This document shows positions 51,228 through 58,119 of a DNA stretch of 64,000 nucleotides, one piece after another. Both the position numbers and the translations under genes were made by a program. The notes below the pieces were generated by a model. The model was not told the origin of the DNA. It did no database searches and worked only from the letters and a program-made list of their open reading frames with translations. The stretch's first letter is position 1. Each line of letters begins with the position of its first letter. This DNA comes from CAVWDU01 sp963840725 (lineage in GTDB: Bacteria > Pseudomonadota > Gammaproteobacteria > Pseudomonadales > Halieaceae), in NCBI GenBank assembly GCA_963840725.1, contig CAWIZY010000016.1, positions 930,001-994,000 on the forward strand, read 5' to 3'.

Positions 51228-52043
51228 TTAATCCGGGGAGCAAGGTTCAGGTGGGTTTTCCAGCTCGGGAAACGTTGCGAGGTTGGCGCTATCGCCAACT
51301 GGCTTAAACCAGTCATCGTTCCAGATACAGTACCAGTAGTTACTGGGGAGGATAGCCATTTCGAACCCCTGCTTTCGCTTCTGGAGTACAGGCACAAACC
51401 ATAAGCGTGCCAACGCCTCAATTTCTCGCGCATGGCGCAAAGGCCCGGCATCTAAAGGTTGCAGTCCAAGTTTCGCAACGATTCCAGCAACGACCTCTTT
51501 CGCATTGCGATCATCTGCGGCAATAAAACTCGTTACCCGCCCGCCCAGGGTCAACGGCTCGTCTATCACATTAGACCCGGCCAACAAGGTTTTTACCACT
51601 CTCGCTCCTGGATTCCAGCCCTGGATCATTTCGGCACTGGACGTTTCCACCATACTCTCCAGATAGCCGTCTTCGGCCTGACGGCTTGGTGTCGAGACAT
51701 CTATAACGATCTTGTCATCCAGGTTGCCAAGATTTTGGGCAACCTGCTCCATTGCCGGCCACGGTACCACGAGAAAAACAATCCCCGCCTCCTTTGCGGC
51801 CCGCTTTTGTGTTGTCGCGCGGGCATCAGCTCCCGAACGGCTCACGAGAGCCTGAACAGATTCGCGGGTCGGATCACGACTACCGTACACGACTCGATAC
51901 CCCATCTCCGCGAGCTTAGGCCCGATCGAATCACCCATGTCACCTGTACCGATAACGGCCACCGCCTCACGACTCTGGGCATAGGGAACTGTGCCTGAGA
52001 CGGCCAGCAAACAGCAGAATAAACTAGCCAGATATCTGTTCAT
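51228..52043 (-). CDS. F420-reductase-like NAD(P)-binding protein with signal peptide
   Basis: A 271-aa protein. The core AVAVIGTGDMGDSIGPKLAE, MGYRVVYGSRDPTRESVQAL and IVFLVVPWPAMEQVAQNLGN is the NADPH-dependent F420 reductase/NAD-binding (F420_oxidored) fold. GRVTSFIAADDRNAKEVVAG and GLQPLDAGPLRHAREIEALA fit the C-terminal half. Unusually, the first 24 residues (MNRYLASLFCCLLAVSGTVP, then YAQS) are a Sec signal peptide, so the enzyme would be exported. Rossmann redox enzymes rarely work in the periplasm by the Sec route, and the function is unclear. It ends near a stretch of repeats and remnants. Confidence 0.82.
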   Translation of the reverse strand: MNRYLASLFCCLLAVSGTVPYAQSREAVAVIGTGDMGDSIGPKLAEMGYRVVYGSRDPTRESVQALVSRSGADARATTQKRAAKEAGIVFLVVPWPAMEQVAQNLGNLDDKIVIDVSTPSRQAEDGYLESMVETSSAEMIQGWNPGARVVKTLLAGSNVIDEPLTLGGRVTSFIAADDRNAKEVVAGIVAKLGLQPLDAGPLRHAREIEALARLWFVPVLQKRKQGFEMAILPSNYWYCIWNDDWFKPVGDSANLATFPELENPPEPCSPD

Positions 52044-52390
52044 ACTAGGGCACCTCTGAACAATGGCAATGCGCTCAGGCTTTCAGGCAGAGAGAAGAAT
52101 CAGACCAAGACTGGTGGCAATTTTATGAGCGCTGGCCATGGCTATCACCCGATAAACACAATGTAAAAAGTCCACTGGATACTCAACGAACGCCATACCG
52201 CCGATGCGCCGATGCGCCGATGCGCCGAGCTTTCAAACGGCTGCAAAGACTATTCTCAGCCTGTCATACTCGATGATATAGCAGCTGCCGACCAGCAACA
52301 ATGTGCTATGAACGGCCGTTCAGTAACACGCCATTCCCTGGCATTCCGGATAGAGGAACGAACGGAGTAAATCTCCGACTCAGAGACTTG
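52044..52390. other. Gap with dispersed repeat and short tandem array
   Basis: Contains copy 3 of the dispersed repeat (52048-52078) and a short 8-bp tandem array, CCGATGCG three times (52201-52224). No gene was found. Confidence 0.4.
52048..52078 (+). repeat. Dispersed 31/32-bp repeat, copy 3
   Basis: AGGGCACCTCTGAACAATGG, then CAATGCGCTCA. It lies 5 bp upstream of the start codon of the F420-reductase-like gene (52043), so it forms that gene's leader. Same orientation as the other two copies. Confidence 0.8.
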
Positions 52391-52810
52391 TTATGTTGTT
52401 GTGCGTCTTCGGTAGATCATGCCATCACCAAACTCACCATTGGGGCAGCGTACAAACCCAAACCGTTCATAGAAGCTTTCGCGTCCGCGGATCGGGATTA
52501 GCATCACAGTAGCCGCCGGGTCGGCTGCTTCGTCGATGTAGGCTATGGCTCTTTGCATCAATTGATTACCGAGTCCCTGCCCGGTGTAATCGGGATGGAC
52601 CATAACGTCGGCCACGACAATATAGAGAATGCCATCACCCAACATTCTAAGCATACCGATCAGCTGGCCTTCTTCACGCAGGGTTACTGTAAATGTCGCT
52701 GCATCGATGGTTTGCTGAGCGTTGTCGGGCGAGATCTTTCCCCAGCCCATCAGTTTTCGCAGCTCCACATATTCTGTTGCGGTCGGATTTTCTTCAAGTA
52801 AATTCACCAT
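52391..52810 (-). CDS. GNAT N-acetyltransferase
   Basis: A 139-aa GNAT protein: VADVMVHPDYTGQGLGNQLM, then QRAIAYIDEAAD (acetyl-CoA loop GQGLG), and the C-terminal RESFYERFGFVRCPNGEFGD typical of small-molecule acetyltransferases. The start is ATG at 52810 (MVNLLEENPTATEYVELRKL). Substrate unknown. Confidence 0.85.
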   Translation of the reverse strand: MVNLLEENPTATEYVELRKLMGWGKISPDNAQQTIDAATFTVTLREEGQLIGMLRMLGDGILYIVVADVMVHPDYTGQGLGNQLMQRAIAYIDEAADPAATVMLIPIRGRESFYERFGFVRCPNGEFGDGMIYRRRTTT

Positions 52811-53258
52811 TCAACACTCCGCAATGAGTAAAGCCTGTAACCAGACCGTGGCAGCCGCATTGGGTGATTGGCAGTTCATCGGCGCAGCCACTTTGGCTTC
52901 CGGTTAAGGCGGCCATGGTAGTTCGCAACGGTGGCTTGTCAATGGAGCGCCTTCGTTGGGGAGGTCCACGTTGACTGGCCCATGGTTGAACAGAATTGAT
53001 TCTCGACGTTTCCGCGGGAACGTTTCTTGGTTATGAGTGGGGGCATGCTTATTTCGCATTGTTGCTTCAACGGCGGAGGGTTCAACTGCGGGTAAGTCGG
53101 CCTATGATGTCAATGATTCGCTGCTCCAGATTCACGGAGCGCTCAATCAGCTGATTGAGGTTTACCGCCCGAGCTCTCACAGGTCAGGCTTCCCGCTGAC
53201 CTGCAGGTCTTAAACCACATCTGGCAAGCGTTTAAGGAGATGGACCAGCGCTGCGTCG
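52811..53258. other. Intergenic region without recognisable gene
   Basis: No convincing frame, RNA or repeat was recognised in these 448 bp between a GNAT gene and the end of the selD fusion gene. Confidence 0.4.
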
Positions 53259-55505
53259 CTAAGAAGCTTCAAGCAGCAGCGCCGCCTGTGCGTTGCTTTG
53301 ACGTTCCTGTACGGTGCCGATAATGGCCGCCTGCCCATAACCCGCAGCTTGCAGGGCAGCGCAAAGGTCAGCCGCACCGGCAGCGTCGACGCCTATCAAC
53401 AGGCCACCGCTGGTTTGTGGGTCGAAGGCTATTTCTGCTTGTGTTTGCTCAACCCCCGTGGCGATTTGCAAATGCCGCTCCAGAGCCATATTGGCCGCAT
53501 GCATCGAGCTGCGTATGCCTGCGGCGAGGCTATCCAGAGCACCGTCGAGTAGCGGAATGCTGGACACATCAAGGCGTGCACACTGGTCAGGGCCCAGCAT
53601 TTCCAGCAGGTGTCCGGCGAGGCCAAAACCGGTGATGTCGGTGCAGGCGGATGCGTGATGATCCAGCGCCAGCCGGGAGGCGGTGGCATTGCTGTACAAC
53701 ATGCTGGCGATAGCGCCATCCAGCCAGCGGCCGTCGGCACGCAGCTGCATGTGCGCGGCGAACACTGTGCCGGTTCCCAGCGGCTTGGTCAGCAGCAGTT
53801 TGTCGCCTGCGCGCAACGAGCGCTTGGTCAATAACCGGCCGTCTGCGTTCCAGGCCACGCCATTAACCACGAACCCCGCGCTGAGCTCGGCACCCTGCAG
53901 ACTGTGGCCACCGGTGAGGCGACAGTCGACCGCACTGAATTCCTGCAATGCACCAGCCAGCAACTGCTCCAGTTCGCGCTCCAGCAAGGCCTCACTGGCG
54001 AAGGGCAGCGTTATGGACGCCAGCGCCGAAACCGGTCGCGCGCCGCTGGCATACAGGTCACTCAGTGCGTGGTTAGCAGCGATTCGTCCCATCAGCCAGG
54101 GGTCGGTCACCAACGAGCGTAGCACATCAATGCTTTGCACGATGCCGCTAGCGGGCTGCCACTGTGCCGCGTGTTCCGGCGCCGGAGAGATCAGGCTGAC
54201 ATCATCACCCAGGTCGGCCTGTCGACAGTGTTCGGGGAAACGCTGGCTGAGTCTGGCAAGCACCCGACCCAGCGTGTCAGCCCCTACCTTTGCCCCGCAG
54301 CCCCCGCAATGAGCTTGCCCACTGTCCTGTTGCAGCGCCGGCAGGCTATCCAGCTTGTCCATCATCACCGCCGGCATATCGTTGAAGCGGTCCATGAATT
54401 CACGGTCGATGCGGTCCTTCCAGCGCCACACCCAGTCACCGGTTACGGATAGCCAGCCCCGATCGGCCACTGCGCGCCGCTCACCCAGTGAAACCAGCGA
54501 CAGGAAGCGCCGCTGGGGATGGTATTCGCGCAACGGTTTCTGCAGCAGCAGACTCCGCAAGTTAGCCGCCAGCACCGGCGCCTGGCGCACCGCAAACACA
54601 CCGGCCTTGGGGCGCGGGTGGTTCACCTGCGTGGCGATATCGCCGGCACCGAATACCTTATCGTCGCTCACAGACTGCAGGGTATCGCGCACGGCGAGAA
54701 AACCACGCGTGTCGGTTTCCAGCCCACTGCCGGCAATCCAGGGCGCGGCACTGGCACCGGTGCACCAGAACAACTGATCGAAGGGCTGACGGGACCCACT
54801 CTCCAGACAAAGCTGACCGGCCTCGACACGGCCGACACGGCTATTGGGATAGAGTTGAACCCCGAGCGCCAGCAGCGCCTCCTCGACGGCGCGGCGGCTG
54901 CGGGCGTTGTATTGTTCCAGCAGTTGCGGACCGGACCAGTACAGTTGCACGCTCAGAGGACGCCCCGCCAGGGTGTGGGCGATGGCCATGGCCAGTTCCA
55001 CCCCCCCTGCACCACCACCGACCACGGCGATGCGACGATTTGGGGGTCCGTCATCGCGATTGATCTCATCCAGTAATCTCTGCCAGCGCTGCCACAGGCC
55101 GGCGACGGGTTTAACCGGCGTGGCGTAGCGCCGTGCCCCGGGAACCGAATCCAACTCCGGCTGGGATCCAATATCGATACTCAAAACGTCGTAGCCAACA
55201 GGCGGACGATTATCCACAGACAGCAGGCGGGCAACCGGGTCTAAAGCCGTGACCTCGGCCGCAATAAAACGCACCCCCGCCCACTGGCAGAGCCTGGCCA
55301 GATCAATATGGGTCTGCTGGAAGTTGTAATGGCCGGCGACCAGACCGGGAAGCATTCCGGAGTAGGGCGTATGGCTGGCGGGGGAAATCAGGGTTGTGCG
55401 CACCCCCGCTATGGGTTGCATGGCCAGTGCCCGCAGCACCAGAGCATGGCTGTGACCGCCGCCGACGAAGACCAGGTCCTGACTGAGTGTGTCGACTTCG
55501 CGCAC
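53259..55505 (-). CDS. selD: Selenide, water dikinase fused to NDH-2-like flavoprotein
   Basis: A 748-aa two-part protein. Residues 1-380 are a pyridine-nucleotide-disulfide oxidoreductase/NDH-2-like domain: LVFVGGGHSHALVLRALAMQ (FAD), IAVVGGGAGGVELAMAIAHT (NAD) and SDDKVFGAGDIATQVNHPRP (second FAD site). Residues about 395-748 are SelD, which makes selenophosphate from selenide and ATP. It has the catalytic motif AHCGGCGAKVGADTLG (Cys-Gly-Ala-Lys), LGDDVSLISPAPEHAAQWQP, and the ATP-binding DLYASGARPVSALASITLPF and SACTDITGFGLAGHLLEMLG. A Cys, not selenocysteine, occupies the catalytic site. It is followed by mnmH (4-bp gap), so selenophosphate is meant for 2-selenouridine in tRNA. Such fusions are known; the flavoprotein part may reduce the selenium source, an inference. 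Confidence 0.93.
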   Translation of the reverse strand: MREVDTLSQDLVFVGGGHSHALVLRALAMQPIAGVRTTLISPASHTPYSGMLPGLVAGHYNFQQTHIDLARLCQWAGVRFIAAEVTALDPVARLLSVDNRPPVGYDVLSIDIGSQPELDSVPGARRYATPVKPVAGLWQRWQRLLDEINRDDGPPNRRIAVVGGGAGGVELAMAIAHTLAGRPLSVQLYWSGPQLLEQYNARSRRAVEEALLALGVQLYPNSRVGRVEAGQLCLESGSRQPFDQLFWCTGASAAPWIAGSGLETDTRGFLAVRDTLQSVSDDKVFGAGDIATQVNHPRPKAGVFAVRQAPVLAANLRSLLLQKPLREYHPQRRFLSLVSLGERRAVADRGWLSVTGDWVWRWKDRIDREFMDRFNDMPAVMMDKLDSLPALQQDSGQAHCGGCGAKVGADTLGRVLARLSQRFPEHCRQADLGDDVSLISPAPEHAAQWQPASGIVQSIDVLRSLVTDPWLMGRIAANHALSDLYASGARPVSALASITLPFASEALLERELEQLLAGALQEFSAVDCRLTGGHSLQGAELSAGFVVNGVAWNADGRLLTKRSLRAGDKLLLTKPLGTGTVFAAHMQLRADGRWLDGAIASMLYSNATASRLALDHHASACTDITGFGLAGHLLEMLGPDQCARLDVSSIPLLDGALDSLAAGIRSSMHAANMALERHLQIATGVEQTQAEIAFDPQTSGGLLIGVDAAGAADLCAALQAAGYGQAAIIGTVQERQSNAQAALLLEAS

Positions 55506-55509
55506 AGCG

Positions 55510-56601
55510 TCAGGCGGGCCCTGCAGCCCGGTCTATCACCGCCTGCCGTGTGCCCTGAAAAAGCTGACGGCCGCTGCGCTGTGCCAACTGATACTCATAC
55601 ATGGGGTCGTAGTACTTTTCCAGCAACGCTGCTATCCACTCCCGGTGACCCGCCATGTCGCCGCGCTGCCACTGCTCCTCAAAGGCCCGGGTCATCAGGG
55701 CGCTGAGCAGGTCGTGCCGGGCGCCCCCCAGGCGTTTGCGAATGCGCTGCAGGTCAAACTGGAGTTTTTCACGATGACGTTCCGGGCCCTCGGCGCCAAA
55801 CTGGCGACGATAGCGCTCGCCCAAATCTACGACGTAATCGGCCAGCACCACCTCGACCCGCGAGCCCAGGGGCTCATCCACAACCAGCATGGGCGCGAGG
55901 CGCATTTTATCCCGCAGCACATCCGGCAGCGCAAGCTTGCCAATCAGGTGCCCCTCATCCTCCAGGTAAATTGGAGCTGCACCGCTGTCGAGTAACTTGA
56001 GCAGCGCAATGCTAATCAGGTTTTCAAAGTCGATCTGGCTGGGCTGGGGTTCAAGCAGCTGCCCAAACGTGGACCCCCGGTGCCGAGCAATACCCTCCAG
56101 GTCGACACTGTTGTCGATCGCCTCAATAACCCGGGTTTTGCCCGAACCGGTCTTGCCGGCAATCAGCACAAGCTCCGCCTGCTCCGCTGAGCGCTGCAGC
56201 TCGTCGATCAGAAATCGACGCATCGCTTTGTAGCCGCCGGTCACCAGTGGGTAATCGATGCCCTCATCGCGCAACCATTGCTGCACAGTCCGGGAGCGCA
56301 GGCCACCGCGAAAACAGTACAAGAACCCCTGCGGATTCCGCGCCGCGAAGTCCTTCCAGTTCGCCATACGGGCACCGCGCACCTCGCCAGAAACCAGTTG
56401 GTGCCCGAGCTCGATCGCCGCTGCCTGACCCCGCTCCTTGTAACAGGTACCCACCTGGGCGCGCTCATCGTCAGTCATCAGGGGCAAACTGTGGGCAGCG
56501 GGAAACGCTCCGTGAGCAAACTCCCCCGGCGAGCGCATATCCATCATCGGTGTGTCGGCGAGGAACAGCGCGCGGTAGTCCTGTGTATCAGTGCGTTGCA
56601 A
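55510..56601 (-). CDS. mnmH: tRNA 2-selenouridine synthase MnmH (SelU/YbbB)
   Basis: A 363-aa enzyme that replaces sulfur by selenium at the wobble uridine of tRNA. The N-terminal rhodanese domain has MMDMRSPGEFAHGAFPAAHS and the catalytic Cys in NPQGFLYCFRGGLRSRTVQQ; the P-loop domain starts at AELVLIAGKTGSGKTRVIEA, with GIARHRGSTFGQLLEPQPSQ and EDEGHLIGKLALPDVLRD after it. Length matches E. coli MnmH (364). Adjacent selD supplies selenophosphate. Confidence 0.97.
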   Translation of the reverse strand: MQRTDTQDYRALFLADTPMMDMRSPGEFAHGAFPAAHSLPLMTDDERAQVGTCYKERGQAAAIELGHQLVSGEVRGARMANWKDFAARNPQGFLYCFRGGLRSRTVQQWLRDEGIDYPLVTGGYKAMRRFLIDELQRSAEQAELVLIAGKTGSGKTRVIEAIDNSVDLEGIARHRGSTFGQLLEPQPSQIDFENLISIALLKLLDSGAAPIYLEDEGHLIGKLALPDVLRDKMRLAPMLVVDEPLGSRVEVVLADYVVDLGERYRRQFGAEGPERHREKLQFDLQRIRKRLGGARHDLLSALMTRAFEEQWQRGDMAGHREWIAALLEKYYDPMYEYQLAQRSGRQLFQGTRQAVIDRAAGPA

Positions 56602-56629
56602 ACCGTTGCACCTTCATCTTACTCCCACC

Positions 56630-57535
56630 TTACTCTGCCTCCCCGCCAAACAGCGCCAGTACCCGCTCCTGCAGGCCACCCAGCGACTCGGACATAAGCG
56701 CAAAATCGGCATCGAGGCGCGCCGCCTGGTCGTCCTCTGAAATCTCCTCGTTCTCTTTCATCAACTCATCCGCAAAGCGCAGGCGCCGCAGGCAAAGATC
56801 CTCGGAGATCACCAGAGACAGCCGGTCTTCCCATTGCAGTGACAGTTTAACCACCTGCTTGCCGGCCTGGAGATGGGTCTCCACTTCCTCGCTGAGCAAA
56901 TCGACTCCGCGGCAGCGCACCACGCCGCCCTCTTCGCCGGGCTCGCGCAGTTCACATTCCTCGCCCAGGGCAAAGTCGTCGGGAAGATTGCGGTGCACCA
57001 ACCAGTCGGTCATCACCGCTGTTGGCGCCTTCACCACTTGCGGCAGCACCACCGGAAAGCTGCCGATACACTCACGCAACAGGTTCAGTAACTCTTCGGC
57101 TCGTGCAGCGCTGGCGGAATCCACAAAAATCCAGTTACTGCGTGTATCGATATACGTGTAGACCCCACTGGAGCGGGTAAAGGCCCGGGGCAGGCAGTCC
57201 TGGATGATCTCGTCTTTCATATCCAGTCGCTCCTTGCGGTAGACCTTGCGGGCCTCCTCCGTCTCTATGTGGGCAACTTTTTCCTCCAGCATTTCGCGCA
57301 CCACGGTGGAGGGCAGCAGCTTTTCCTCACGCTTGAGGCGCAGCAGCAGACGCCCCCCTGCGGCATGCACCAGGGTTTCGGTGTTCTCACCCAGTGGCGG
57401 CACCCATCCAGCGGACAGGGCCTGGGTTTTGCCGCAGGGGGAGAACATATGTCGTTCCAGCTGTTCGGCTAATTGTTCTGCTGACAGAGCGAAGGGTTGG
57501 GTCAGGCGGTAGGCCCGGAGATTCTTGAACCACAT
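56630..57535 (-). CDS. rdgC: Recombination-associated protein RdgC
   Basis: Encodes 301 aa from the ATG at 57535 (MWFKNLRAYRLTQPFALSAE), matching the E. coli RdgC start MLWFKNLMVYRLS; an upstream start adds 14 unrelated residues. The family pattern includes HMFSPCGKTQALSAGWVPPL, LKREEKLLPSTVVREMLEEK and RSNWIFVDSASAARAEELLN. RdgC forms a ring around DNA and limits RecA loading. It is divergent from gloA by about 120 bp and co-directional with mnmH. Confidence 0.96.
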   Translation of the reverse strand: MWFKNLRAYRLTQPFALSAEQLAEQLERHMFSPCGKTQALSAGWVPPLGENTETLVHAAGGRLLLRLKREEKLLPSTVVREMLEEKVAHIETEEARKVYRKERLDMKDEIIQDCLPRAFTRSSGVYTYIDTRSNWIFVDSASAARAEELLNLLRECIGSFPVVLPQVVKAPTAVMTDWLVHRNLPDDFALGEECELREPGEEGGVVRCRGVDLLSEEVETHLQAGKQVVKLSLQWEDRLSLVISEDLCLRRLRFADELMKENEEISEDDQAARLDADFALMSESLGGLQERVLALFGGEAE

Positions 57536-57656
57536 GGAGGTTTGGGATCCTGGCAAAAGCGACGGATTGTACCCCATAATACCGCCCTGTGGCTGGCACT
57601 ATAAACGTCCAGCCAGACACGGTAGGTTCCAGGGGCCCGCAGGAGATAGTTGTCCA

Positions 57657-58097
57657 ATGAAGTATCTGCATACGATGGTACGCGCTCGCGATCTCGATGA
57701 GACGCTGGATTTTTACTGCAATGAGCTAGGATTGGTGGAAGTCAATCGGCACGACAGCGAGGGAGGGCGTTTCACCCTGGTCTTTCTCGCCGCGCCGGAT
57801 GATGCAGAAGCCGCCCGGAGCGGGCAAAGCCCGCTGTTGGAAATCACCTGGAACTGGGACCCGGAGCAGTACGAGGCAGGCCGCAATTTTGGGCACCTCG
57901 CTTACCGTGTAAGCGATATCTATGCGACCTGTGAAAGGCTGGCAAGCCACGGCGTGACGATCAATCGCCCGCCCCGGGATGGTCATATGGCCTTTATACG
58001 CTCCCCGGACGGCATCTCCATCGAGTTGTTGCAGGAAGGCGAAGCCCTGCCGCCCAAAGAACCCTGGCTGTCGATGGAAAATACCGGCAGCTGGTAG
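57657..58097 (+). CDS. gloA: Lactoylglutathione lyase (glyoxalase I)
   Basis: Encodes 146 aa from the ATG at 57657 (MKYLHTMVRARDLDETLDFY). This is glyoxalase I, which converts the hemithioacetal of methylglyoxal and glutathione. Metal ligands can be placed at His5 (LHTMVR), Glu in SPLLEITWNWDPEQYEAGRN, His in FGHLAYRVSDIYATCERLAS and Glu in SPDGISIELLQEGEALP, as in E. coli GloA. The gene ends 22 bp before the partner-switch phosphatase gene. Confidence 0.93.
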   Translation: MKYLHTMVRARDLDETLDFYCNELGLVEVNRHDSEGGRFTLVFLAAPDDAEAARSGQSPLLEITWNWDPEQYEAGRNFGHLAYRVSDIYATCERLASHGVTINRPPRDGHMAFIRSPDGISIELLQEGEALPPKEPWLSMENTGSW

Positions 58098-58119
58098 CAG
58101 CAGCCGACGCTGCCGGGCG

